A stretch of 51,087 nucleotides of DNA, from positions 1 to 51,087 of the forward strand of contig JAQXBM010000100.1 of NCBI GenBank assembly GCA_029252405.1, in the 5' to 3' direction. The notes beneath the pieces were generated by a model. It had not been told where the DNA came from. It did not search any database and saw nothing but the letters and a program-made list of their open reading frames with translations. The position numbers and the translations under genes were made by a program. Numbering within the stretch: the first letter of the stretch is position 1; each line of letters starts with the position of its first letter. Below are positions 17,676 to 25,364 of the stretch, piece by piece. This DNA is from Crocinitomicaceae bacterium. Its GTDB lineage: Bacteria; Bacteroidota; Bacteroidia; Flavobacteriales_D; Crocinitomicaceae.

Positions 17676-19922
17676 CTAATTCTCAAGGTGCTTCGCAAGT
17701 GCGTTATCGTATAATCCTTTTGCTTCTTGGATAAATCCGAAGTGTTCGTCGTCGATCATCATTTTCCCTTTCGTCACGTGACCGAGTAAAGTGAAGCTCA
17801 CATTCGATTCTGCCATTCTCTCAATGAACTCGTCTTCGCTGTCTTCGTTTACGGTTACCACTGCTCTACCTTGACCTTCTCCGAATAAGAAAGCATCTTC
17901 ACGAATTTCAGAATCAGTAACGATGTCGAAACCAAGTGCACGTGGCATTGCCATTTCTGTCATGGTTACGAACAATCCTCCATCAGAGATATCGTGCGCT
18001 GCATTCACCAATTGATCATCGATCAAGCTACGAATAACTTGGTGCATTGCGTATTCTTCTTGCAAATTGAAGTAAGGCGCTGGAGATTCTTTCATTCCGT
18101 GGTATGTTGCCAAGTATTCTGATGAGTTGATGTCGTTGTGAGATTGCCCAATGATAAAGATCAAATCTCCTTTTTGCTTGAAATCAAGCGTCATCATTTT
18201 GCTCTTGTCCTCTACCAATCCAATCATTCCGATTGTCGGTGTTGGGAATACTGGAATTTCCACTCCGTCCTTCACTGTTTGGTTGTAGAACGAAACGTTT
18301 CCTCCTGTTACTGGCGTTTCAAATTTCAAACATGCTGCTGACATTCCTTTAATCGCCCCAACAAATTGCCAGTATGATTCTGGATTGTATGGGTTACCAA
18401 AGTTCAAACAGTTGGTGATTGCGCTTGGCACACCTCCCGAACAAGCAATGTTACGAGCCGCTTCAGAAACAGCGATCATTGTTCCAATTTCAGGATCAGC
18501 ATTCACAAAACGTGAATTACAATCAACTGTCATGGCCAATGCACGATTTGTTCCTTTGATGTTCACAATTGCAGCATCAGAAGGAGCATTTGTTACCATA
18601 TTTCGCGTTCCTACCATTGAGTCGTACTGCTCGTAAACCCAACGCTTAGATGCGATGTTTGGATATTGAAGTAATTTGAAAGCTACTTCCTTCAAATCTT
18701 CAGGTTGACTGATTGAGTCAATGTTGAATTTCTTGTATTGCTGGTAGTATGCTGGCTCAGTGTATTCACGTTCGTAAACTGGAGCTCCACCACCAAGAAC
18801 CAATGAATCTGCAGGAACATCTCCTACCAATTCTCCGTCCATGTAGTAGCGAACTTGTGTTCCTTCTGTTACCACACCAATTTCCTCAGCATGCAAATCC
18901 CATTTATCGAAAATATCTTTTACGATTTGTTCTTTTCCTTTTTGAACGACGATCAACATTCGCTCTTGAGATTCTGACAACAAAATCTCGTATGGCTGCA
19001 TGTTATCTTGACGTGTTGGAACTTTGTCCAAATGAATGTCCATTCCGACATTGTCTCCAGCTGCACTCATCTCGCATGAAGAACACGTGATTCCCGCTGC
19101 CCCCATGTCTTGCATTCCAACAATGGCATCTGTGTGAGAAAGTTCCATTGTCGCCTCAAGTAGCAATTTCTCCATGAATGGATCTCCTACTTGAACTGAT
19201 GGCAAATCATCTGCTGATTCTTCTGTGATATCTTTTGAAGCGAATGCCGCTCCTGCAATTCCGTCTTTTCCTGTTGATGAACCAACGATGAAAACTGGGT
19301 TTCCAGGTCCAGCTGAAGTCGCTGAAATTACTTTCTTCGGATCCATGATTCCCGCAGAAAATGCGTTTACCAATGGATTCGTGTTGTATGATTCATCAAA
19401 GAATACTTCACCTCCAACGATTGGAATACCGAATGAGTTTCCGTAATCACCAATACCTTTTACAACACCTTTCACCAACCACTTCGTGCGGTCTTTTTCG
19501 ATGTTACCAAAACGCAATGAGTTCAATTGAGCAATTGGACGAGCTCCCATTGTGAAGATATCGCGGTTGATTCCTCCAACACCAGTTGCAGCACCTTGAT
19601 ACGGTTCCAATGCACTTGGGTGATTGTGTGATTCAATTTTGAATACACATCCCAGTCCTTCACCGATATCTACCAATCCAGCGTTCTCTTCACCTGCTTT
19701 TACCAACATGTGAGGTCCTTCTTTAGGCAATTGTTTCAACCAATAGATTGAGTTTTTATACGAGCAGTGCTCAGACCACATGACCGAATAAACGGCTGTC
19801 TCTGTGAAATTTGGAGTTCTCCCCAAGATTTCTTTGATCATTTCGAACTCGTCGGCTCTTAAACCTAGTTCAACTGCTTGCTCTACTGTTGCTGCTTGCG
19901 TCATTGTACTTTCCATAGTCAT
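17676..19922 (-). CDS. purL: Phosphoribosylformylglycinamidine synthase subunit PurL
   Basis: 748 aa, the length of the small PurL that works with separate PurS and PurQ. It makes FGAM from FGAR, ATP and glutamine-derived ammonia in purine synthesis. The expected family landmarks are present: YSVMWSEHCSYKNS near the N-terminus, IESHNHPSALEPYQGAATGVGG, GMQDMGAAGITCSSCEMS, the second-half NCLNFGNPYNPE and VTGGNVSFYNQ, and DISDGGL. Met codons 1, 3 and 7 are all possible starts; the upstream -7 element at 19933-19940 leaves room for the first. purQ and purS are not in the window. Confidence 0.96.
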   Translation of the reverse strand: MTMESTMTQAATVEQAVELGLRADEFEMIKEILGRTPNFTETAVYSVMWSEHCSYKNSIYWLKQLPKEGPHMLVKAGEENAGLVDIGEGLGCVFKIESHNHPSALEPYQGAATGVGGINRDIFTMGARPIAQLNSLRFGNIEKDRTKWLVKGVVKGIGDYGNSFGIPIVGGEVFFDESYNTNPLVNAFSAGIMDPKKVISATSAGPGNPVFIVGSSTGKDGIAGAAFASKDITEESADDLPSVQVGDPFMEKLLLEATMELSHTDAIVGMQDMGAAGITCSSCEMSAAGDNVGMDIHLDKVPTRQDNMQPYEILLSESQERMLIVVQKGKEQIVKDIFDKWDLHAEEIGVVTEGTQVRYYMDGELVGDVPADSLVLGGGAPVYEREYTEPAYYQQYKKFNIDSISQPEDLKEVAFKLLQYPNIASKRWVYEQYDSMVGTRNMVTNAPSDAAIVNIKGTNRALAMTVDCNSRFVNADPEIGTMIAVSEAARNIACSGGVPSAITNCLNFGNPYNPESYWQFVGAIKGMSAACLKFETPVTGGNVSFYNQTVKDGVEIPVFPTPTIGMIGLVEDKSKMMTLDFKQKGDLIFIIGQSHNDINSSEYLATYHGMKESPAPYFNLQEEYAMHQVIRSLIDDQLVNAAHDISDGGLFVTMTEMAMPRALGFDIVTDSEIREDAFLFGEGQGRAVVTVNEDSEDEFIERMAESNVSFTLLGHVTKGKMMIDDEHFGFIQEAKGLYDNALAKHLEN

Positions 19923-19932
19923 TTCTGAACTG

Positions 19933-19940
19933 CAAATTTA
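19933..19940 (-). promoter_or_regulatory. -7 element of the purL promoter
   Basis: Minus-strand TAAATTTG matches TAnnTTTG exactly and lies 10 nt before the purL ATG, predicting a very short leader. No clear -33 TTTG is seen. The element sits just beyond the terminator of the upstream LamG gene. Confidence 0.5.
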
Positions 19941-19953
19941 AGCATAAAAACAC

Positions 19954-19978
19954 AGTCATTCGACTAGAAAGAATGACT
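19954..19978 (-). terminator. Intrinsic terminator of the LamG/T9SS gene
   Basis: Perfect 8-bp arms AGTCATTC/GAATGACT (19954-19961, 19971-19978) with a 9-nt loop. On the minus strand the stem is followed by GTGTTTTTATG. It separates the LamG gene (ends 20008) from purL. Confidence 0.7.
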
Positions 19979-20007
19979 TTATTCACCAGTTTTTAACAAC
20001 GTAGGAT

Positions 20008-21270
20008 TTACAGATTCTGCACCAAAATCTTTTTAACGAGAACACCTGATTCAGTGTTGATTAACACTAGGTAGAATCCATTTTTCTCGGAAAGATCAAT
20101 CTGTAAATTAGCTGATCCATTCTGATTTACGACATCTATCAACTCGCCCGTAATCTTTCTGATCTCTACAGATTCTATTTCCAAAGAAGTTTCGATCGAA
20201 ATAAGACCATTCGAAGGATTCGGATAGATCAATACAAAGGATTCCAAATCAACCTCATCCATGGATAATACATCACCATTGGAATTGAAGCATCCTGAAG
20301 TATCCGAGCAATTTCCCTTTGTAGAAACAACAGCATAGAAATCATTTGTTCCTGTGTAGTTTGGATCTTCCGTTGGAGGATCAAATGATACGCCGGTTGC
20401 ACCTGGGACAGGCGTAAGATCAGAACAGTAAATCCATTGGTATTCATCCGCATTGATTGTTGATACAAGACCAAGCTGACCAACTAAAACTCCACTCACA
20501 TCTCCCCAAAATTGGTAAATATCCACAATTGAGGTCACCCAGTTTGAATTGTTCCCTGATAGTGTAAACCCCATGAGTGTTCCATCATTCCCTGCACTTG
20601 TTTGATCTTCTAATTCGTCAACTCCTGGGTTCGAGCCCTCGGCGATTCCTTGATCAAAATTGTAATACGTTACAAGGTTTGGTTCAGTCCCCTCCTTTTT
20701 ATCGTTCATTTCAAAGCTCACTTCGCATTCTGTTTTTGCAATACTCCAAATTGACAATTCATCAATATCTCCGGTAAAAACTTGTGAACCATCAGTCCTG
20801 GCTCCGATAGCCATTTTCCCGTCCGTGGCCGTGGAAGAAACATACACGCCAGTTGCATAGGCGGTTTCATTACCATTCACGAAAATTTTGGCTTCTTGAG
20901 TGGTTGCATTCCATGATCCAGCAATATGAACTAGCTCTAAAGAATTCACGACATCTGCAGATTGCAGACTCTGATTCAACCCATTCTGATTTACGTAAAA
21001 CACAACTTCTCCCGCATCTGTTAAACTAATAGACGCAAAATTGTCGATATCAAACTGGGCGAAGAATATCCTTTGAAAATTACCGATAGTTGGTGTTGCC
21101 CAAAACTCAATCGTAAAATCATTCGTTAGTATTGAATTGAAAACACTTGGCAGCGGGCAGTCAACGTAATCATCCGACCCATCGAAATCTAAACCACTCC
21201 CAGGGACCTGAGATTGAGCGTTGAATGAAAGGAGGAAAAATGCAGTTAAAATAGGTAGGAATTGTTTCAT
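20008..21270 (-). CDS. Secreted LamG-domain protein with T9SS type A sorting domain
   Basis: 420 aa. Signal peptide about 1-20 (FFLLSFNAQS). Residues about 24-205 are a concanavalin-like LamG/pentraxin domain (GSGLDFDGSDDYVDCP, then FTIEFWATPT, and GDIDELSIWSIAKTECEV). An Ig-like stretch follows (about 250-335), and the C-terminal ~75 residues are a type A T9SS sorting domain (FVLIYPNPSNGLISIETS ... GFYLVLINTESGVLVKKI). It is therefore exported by T9SS and probably displayed on or released from the cell, perhaps binding polysaccharide. A good promoter (21299-21330) and its own terminator make it monocistronic. Confidence 0.9.
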   Translation of the reverse strand: MKQFLPILTAFFLLSFNAQSQVPGSGLDFDGSDDYVDCPLPSVFNSILTNDFTIEFWATPTIGNFQRIFFAQFDIDNFASISLTDAGEVVFYVNQNGLNQSLQSADVVNSLELVHIAGSWNATTQEAKIFVNGNETAYATGVYVSSTATDGKMAIGARTDGSQVFTGDIDELSIWSIAKTECEVSFEMNDKKEGTEPNLVTYYNFDQGIAEGSNPGVDELEDQTSAGNDGTLMGFTLSGNNSNWVTSIVDIYQFWGDVSGVLVGQLGLVSTINADEYQWIYCSDLTPVPGATGVSFDPPTEDPNYTGTNDFYAVVSTKGNCSDTSGCFNSNGDVLSMDEVDLESFVLIYPNPSNGLISIETSLEIESVEIRKITGELIDVVNQNGSANLQIDLSEKNGFYLVLINTESGVLVKKILVQNL

Positions 21271-21298
21271 GTGAAGTGATTTCTGAGTTTAGTTTGAT

Positions 21299-21330
21299 CA
21301 AAAATAGCTAGAAATTCAGTCCATGTCAAA
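21299..21330 (-). promoter_or_regulatory. Promoter of the LamG/T9SS gene
   Basis: Minus strand: TTTG (21330-21327), exactly 20 nt, then TATTTTTG (21306-21299). This is a full match to the Bacteroidota TTTG-N19/21-TAnnTTTG promoter, placing the transcript start about 25 nt before the ATG. Confidence 0.75.
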
Positions 21331-21479
21331 TTCAGGTTTTGCGCAAAAGATACATCTCTAAAGCGCGCAACGCATTTAAAGGAATGAATGCACCAATTTT
21401 AAAGCATGCTATAAACTGATTTCACCACTCTAAAATTTCGAATAATTCATTAACTTCGCGCTATCAATTTTTGGAAATT

Positions 21480-22871
21480 ATGAGTTACGATATTATAGTA
21501 GTAGGAAGTGGACCTGGTGGATATGTTGCTGCGATTAGAGCATCTCAATTGGGATTAAAAACTGCGATTGTTGAGCGTTCAGAGCTCGGAGGAATCTGCC
21601 TTAACTGGGGATGTATTCCAACAAAAGCTCTTTTGAAGAGTGCGAATGTTTTTGAATACTTGACACATGCAGCTGATTATGGAATCAAGGTTGAAGGTGG
21701 TAAAGCTGACTTCGGTGCTATGGTAAGTCGTAGCCGTGGAGTTGCTGATGGTATGAGCAAAGGGATTCAATTCTTGATGAAAAAGAACAAGATTGACGTA
21801 ATCGCTGGTACTGGAACATTGAAAGCAGGAAAGAAAGTTTCTGTTGTCGATGCTGATGGTAAAACAGTTGAATACGCTGCTGATAAAGGAATCATTATTG
21901 CAACTGGTGCTCGCTCACGTGAGTTGCCAAATCTTCCTCAAGACGGAAAGAAAGTAATTGGATACCGTGAAGCGATGACATTACCAAAGCAACCTAAGAA
22001 ATTAGTGGTTGTAGGTTCTGGAGCAATTGGAGTTGAGTTCGCTTACTTCTACAATGCAATTGGAACTGAGGTAACAATTGTTGAGTACATGCCGAACATC
22101 GTTCCTGTTGAGGATAAAGATGTTTCGAAGCAGTTAGAGAAATCATTCAAAAAATCTGGAATTAAAGTAATGACTGGTTCATCTGTTGAGTCAGTTGATA
22201 CAAAAGGTTCTGGATGCAAGGTAAAAGTAAAAACGGCTAAAGGAGAGGAAACGATCGATTGTGACGTAGTTCTTTCTGCAGTTGGTATTGCTGCGAATGT
22301 TGAAAATATTGGATTGGAAGATTTGGGAATCGTTACCGATAAAGGACGTATCCTTGTCAACGATTACTACCAAACAAACATGCCAGGTTACTACGCGATT
22401 GGTGATGTAATTCCTGGTCCTGCGTTGGCGCACGTTGCGTCTGCAGAAGGAATCATTTGTGTTGAGAAAATTGCCGGTGAGAATCCAGATGTATTGGATT
22501 ACGGAAATATCCCAGGTTGTACGTACTGTTCTCCAGAAGTTTCATCTGTTGGAATGACTGAAGCTGCAGCGAAGGAAGCTGGAATTGATATTAAAGTTGG
22601 AAAATTCCCATTCTCTGCCTCAGGTAAAGCTAGTGCTGCTGGAGCAAAAGATGGATTTGTAAAATTGATTTTCGATGCGAAATACGGTGAGCTACTTGGT
22701 GGTCACATGATCGGCGCGAATGTTACAGAAATGATCGCTGAAATTGTTGCTGTTCGTAAGTTGGAAGTTACAGGACACGAATTGATTAAAACTGTTCACC
22801 CTCACCCTACGATGTCGGAAGCGGTGATGGAAGCTGCTGCGGCTGCTTATGATGAAGTAATTCATTTATAG
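21480..22871 (+). CDS. lpdA: Dihydrolipoyl dehydrogenase (E3)
   Basis: 463 aa from the ATG at 21480; a TTG at 21471 would add only three residues. FAD site: DIIVVGSGPGGYVAAI (4-19). Redox disulfide: GGICLNWGCIPTKAL (C40, C45). NAD site: KLVVVGSGAIGVEFA (about 180). C-terminal interface with catalytic His-Glu: HPHPTMSEAVMEAA. It reoxidises lipoamide in pyruvate and 2-oxoglutarate dehydrogenase and in the glycine cleavage system; the other subunits are not in the window. A TAACTTCG element (21451-21458), one mismatch from TAnnTTTG, may be its -7 box. A terminator follows at 22946-22978. Confidence 0.96.
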   Translation: MSYDIIVVGSGPGGYVAAIRASQLGLKTAIVERSELGGICLNWGCIPTKALLKSANVFEYLTHAADYGIKVEGGKADFGAMVSRSRGVADGMSKGIQFLMKKNKIDVIAGTGTLKAGKKVSVVDADGKTVEYAADKGIIIATGARSRELPNLPQDGKKVIGYREAMTLPKQPKKLVVVGSGAIGVEFAYFYNAIGTEVTIVEYMPNIVPVEDKDVSKQLEKSFKKSGIKVMTGSSVESVDTKGSGCKVKVKTAKGEETIDCDVVLSAVGIAANVENIGLEDLGIVTDKGRILVNDYYQTNMPGYYAIGDVIPGPALAHVASAEGIICVEKIAGENPDVLDYGNIPGCTYCSPEVSSVGMTEAAAKEAGIDIKVGKFPFSASGKASAAGAKDGFVKLIFDAKYGELLGGHMIGANVTEMIAEIVAVRKLEVTGHELIKTVHPHPTMSEAVMEAAAAAYDEVIHL

Positions 22872-22889
22872 ACGAGCTTGATTTGTTAG

Positions 22890-22923
22890 GATTTTCTGAT
22901 CATCCGATTTTCTGATTTTCCGA
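22890..22923 (+). repeat. 34-bp direct repeat, copy A
   Basis: 30 of 34 bases match copy B at 23549-23582 in the same orientation. Internally it is about four 8-9-nt units of the type TTTCYGAT. It lies between lpdA and its terminator. Confidence 0.7.
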
Positions 22924-22945
22924 CAAGTGCACTTATATAATATTG

Positions 22946-22978
22946 AAAACGCTGGTTCTTTGGATCGGCGTTTTTTTT
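22946..22978 (+). terminator. Intrinsic terminator of lpdA
   Basis: Arms AAAACGC and GCGTTTT (22946-22952 / 22968-22974) with a 15-nt loop, followed directly by a run of eight T (22971-22978). Confidence 0.7.
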
Positions 22979-22980
22979 GT

Positions 22981-23057
22981 GAGTTGGGCTTCGAGAGCCT
23001 CAGCCCGCCAGTTTGTTATCTTAATGATGAGGACTGAGGCTCTCGAAGTCCGAACTC
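22981..23057. repeat. Large inverted repeat (REP-like hairpin)
   Basis: Arms 22981-23003 and 23034-23057 are near-perfect reverse complements. The inner 14 bp, TTCGAGAGCCTCAG/CTGAGGCTCTCGAA, are perfect; the outer parts match GAGTT with one indel and mismatches. The loop is 30 nt. There is no U-tract, so it is not a simple terminator. It is more GC-rich than its surroundings and could be a dispersed palindromic element. Confidence 0.75.
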
Positions 23058-23113
23058 TGACGGAGCCATTGTCTCACAAAATCCATATCTTTAATCCACC
23101 AATAACAGACAAT

Positions 23114-23545
23114 ATGAACTACACAGTATCCAATACCATCAATGCATCTTTGGAGGATGTAGCCGCAAAATTCCTTGATCCAGACGGAGTGAAAAGCTGG
23201 ATGGAAGGCCTTGAAAGGATCGAACACATCTCCGGAACTCCAGGCGAGGTCGGAGCGAAAAGTGATTTCTATTTCATCAACAAAGGAAAGGAAATGAAGA
23301 TTTCTGAAACCATTTTAGAACGAGACATGCCGAACCAGATGAAGTTTGGTTACCAAAGTCCAATGGGATACAACGAGGTAGAAATGATGTTCGAAAAGGT
23401 TGATGATTCAACAGTAAAGCAGATCAACAACAGCTATTTTGAGCTGAAGGGGTTCATGAAGGTCTTTGGTTTTTTATTCAAAGGAATGTTTAAGAAGCAA
23501 TCGATGAAGTTTATGGTGGCGTTTAAGGCGTATGTTGAGGGGTGA
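23114..23545 (+). CDS. SRPBCC (START/Bet v1-like) family protein
   Basis: 143 aa from the ATG at 23114 (MNYTVSNTINASLEDVAAKF). The fold signature is a first strand with NASLEDVAAKFLDPDGVKSWMEG, a middle ISGTPGEVGAKSDFYF, and a C-terminal helix from FLFKGMFKKQSMKFMVAFKAYVEG. SRPBCC domains bind hydrophobic ligands or act as polyketide-cyclase-like proteins; the ligand here is unknown. An upstream in-frame extension to 22943 reads through the lpdA terminator and the inverted repeat, so I reject it. A TATCTTTA element (23086-23093), one base from consensus, supports the later start. The gene is flanked by the 34-bp direct repeats. Confidence 0.85.
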   Translation: MNYTVSNTINASLEDVAAKFLDPDGVKSWMEGLERIEHISGTPGEVGAKSDFYFINKGKEMKISETILERDMPNQMKFGYQSPMGYNEVEMMFEKVDDSTVKQINNSYFELKGFMKVFGFLFKGMFKKQSMKFMVAFKAYVEG

Positions 23546-23548
23546 TTG

Positions 23549-23582
23549 GATTTTCCGATTATCCGATCGTCTGATTTTCCGA
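23549..23582 (+). repeat. 34-bp direct repeat, copy B
   Basis: Matches copy A (22890-22923) at 30 of 34 positions. It begins 3 bp after the SRPBCC stop and ends 14 bp before the glycosyltransferase start, so the two copies bracket the SRPBCC gene. Confidence 0.7.
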
Positions 23583-23596
23583 TTGTCCAACAGTAA

Positions 23597-24580
23597 ATGA
23601 CTTTAATGATATCGATACTTCTTCCTTTTAGAAATGCCGCACGTTGGATTCAGGAAACTGTTCAATCCATTCAAGAACAAAGCTACGCGGACTGGGAACT
23701 GATCGCTGTGGATGATTTTTCAACCGACAGCTCAAATTCGATTCTCGAAGAACTGGCTAAAAAAGATGCTCGAATTCAAATTCACTCAAACACTGAAAAA
23801 GGAATAATTCCTGCCTTGCAAGTTGGACTGTCAAAAGCGAATGGTGAATTCCTAACGCGAATGGATGCGGACGACATCATGCCTGAAGATCGATTGCAAA
23901 TCATGGTAGATCGATTGAAATCACTTCCTGCAAAATCAATCGTCACGGGAAAAGTGAAACACTTCTCAAACAAACCTGTTTCTGATGGATATTTGAACTA
24001 CGACGCTTGGCTGAATAAGCGAGTTGAAAAGGAAGATTACTTCGACCACATGTATCGCGAGTGTGTTGTTGCCTCGCCTAATTGGTTGGCACGAACAGAT
24101 GACATAAAGAATTCTGCCATTTTCGAGAAGCTGGAGTACCCAGAGGATTATGACATGACCTTCCATTGGATGCAAAATGGATTTACTATTCAAGGGGTCA
24201 ATGAAACGACATTGCTTTGGCGAGAACACCCACATCGGACTTCTAAAAACTCGGATATCTATAACCAGAAAGCACTCTTTCAGTTAAAGCTGAATTGGTT
24301 CTGCAAACTCCACAACACGGATTCACTTGCTGTTCTTGGAGCCGGAACCAAAGGGAAAATCACCGCTGAATTCCTTTCCAAACGGAACATCGATTTCGGC
24401 TGGTATGATCTTGAATGGAAAAAATACGGAGCACCAATTTTCAATAAAGAAATCCAGGATTTTGAACTACTCGTGGGAGCGAAACTCCTCATTGCCATCT
24501 ATCCAAAAAACAAAAAGCCCTTGCTCGATTTTTTAACCGAGAAGGGCTTTGAAATAGGAAGAAACGCTTGGTTTCTTTAA
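23597..24580 (+). CDS. Family 2 glycosyltransferase with a C-terminal Rossmann-like extension
   Basis: 327 aa; no signal peptide or membrane segment. The GT-A catalytic domain (about 1-220) opens with ISILLPFRNAARWIQETVQSI; WELIAVDDFSTD gives the nucleotide-binding Asp residues and TRMDADD (about 94-100) the DXD metal site; CVVASPNWLAR lies further on. Residues about 245-327 add a separate segment, SLAVLGAGTKGKITAEFLSKR ... LLIAIYPKNKKPLLDFL, resembling an NAD-type Rossmann start or a PglD-like N-terminal domain. It probably adds a sugar to a surface glycan, acceptor unknown. Start: the ATG at 23597; the second Met (codon 4) is equally possible. Its last codons contain the terminator of the convergent operon. 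Confidence 0.88.
   Translation: MTLMISILLPFRNAARWIQETVQSIQEQSYADWELIAVDDFSTDSSNSILEELAKKDARIQIHSNTEKGIIPALQVGLSKANGEFLTRMDADDIMPEDRLQIMVDRLKSLPAKSIVTGKVKHFSNKPVSDGYLNYDAWLNKRVEKEDYFDHMYRECVVASPNWLARTDDIKNSAIFEKLEYPEDYDMTFHWMQNGFTIQGVNETTLLWREHPHRTSKNSDIYNQKALFQLKLNWFCKLHNTDSLAVLGAGTKGKITAEFLSKRNIDFGWYDLEWKKYGAPIFNKEIQDFELLVGAKLLIAIYPKNKKPLLDFLTEKGFEIGRNAWFL
24514..24550 (-). terminator. Terminator of the 33211-24587 operon, inside the glycosyltransferase coding sequence
   Basis: Arms AAAGCCCTT-g-CTCG and CGAG-AAGGGCTTT (24514-24527 / 24538-24550; 13 pairs with one bulge) enclose a 10-nt loop. On the minus strand the stem is followed by TTGTTTTTTGG. On the plus strand it is followed by GAAATAGG, with no U-tract. 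It therefore serves the minus-strand genes ending at 24587, although it lies 31 bp before the end of the plus-strand gene. Confidence 0.7.
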
Positions 24581-24586
24581 TGTCAT

Positions 24587-25318
24587 TTAGTTATTTCTGC
24601 CATGTCCAATTCCGACTTTTACACCGAAGTTGAATACGTATCTTGCTTGTGTGTATGAATTATCCAACCACTCTGTTTCGTAGGTGTTAGTATTTCCATT
24701 GTAAGTAGAAACCGCGTTGTACGTTTTCATTTGCTGATACCCAATCCCAAGTCCCGTAAAGAAATCCATACTGAATGATTTTGACATCCACAGTTGGTAA
24801 CCAATGTTAAAGGCGAAATTCATTCGAAGATCACTCCCATCTCTTGGATCGAGAATCTGTGATGCATCGTCAATTCCAAAGTTCATCAATTTAAATTTCA
24901 AGGTAGGCGAAAGATAAAAGCGATTCAGTGCTTCTGTTTCATCTAACGGGTAGAATCTATATCCTGCCTCAGCGAAGAAACCTAACTTACTCGTTTGGTA
25001 AGAATATGTTCCGTAAATAGGATCGACGTAGTGGTTTCCTCCACCATCTCCTAAAGAAATATTAGAAATTGTTGGTCCTGCACCGATCTCAAAACTGGTC
25101 TGCTTAGAGAGTTGTTTCTCAAATGAGAAATTGATCTCCCCCGCTAACAATTGTGTTGGTGTGAATTTAATTACTGACGTGTTATCGTTTAAACGAATCG
25201 GCTTTTTAGCACGTCTCGATCTGTTTGATTGCTCAATGACAACGATTTCTTGTTGAGCGATTCCCGAAGATACAACTACTAGCAGCGCTGTAATTGTTGT
25301 TAAGATTGTTTTTTTCAT
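24587..25318 (-). CDS. Outer-membrane beta-barrel protein, last gene of the nucleic-acid operon
   Basis: 243 aa with a signal peptide (about 1-21, ending SSGIAQ). The mature part is a small barrel: GEINFSFEKQLSKQTSFEIGAGPTISN and KLGFFAEAGYRFYPLDE are alternating strands with Gly/aromatic turns, and the last strand is YVFNFGVKVGIGHG. It resembles the generic outer-membrane beta-barrel/DUF3575-like proteins of Bacteroidota. It follows the metallophosphatase gene by 46 bp on the same strand and precedes the terminator at 24514-24550, so it is probably co-transcribed. The role is unknown; it may be a pore for small products (speculation). Confidence 0.8.
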   Translation of the reverse strand: MKKTILTTITALLVVVSSGIAQQEIVVIEQSNRSRRAKKPIRLNDNTSVIKFTPTQLLAGEINFSFEKQLSKQTSFEIGAGPTISNISLGDGGGNHYVDPIYGTYSYQTSKLGFFAEAGYRFYPLDETEALNRFYLSPTLKFKLMNFGIDDASQILDPRDGSDLRMNFAFNIGYQLWMSKSFSMDFFTGLGIGYQQMKTYNAVSTYNGNTNTYETEWLDNSYTQARYVFNFGVKVGIGHGRNN

Positions 25319-25364
25319 AATAGGTAGCTAATGCTGGTATAGGTATAACTAAGAAATAAATTAC

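Noticed and set aside
22943-23113. N-terminal extension of the SRPBCC protein
   Set aside because: It would translate the lpdA terminator and the large inverted repeat; the SRPBCC fold starts at the ATG at 23114.
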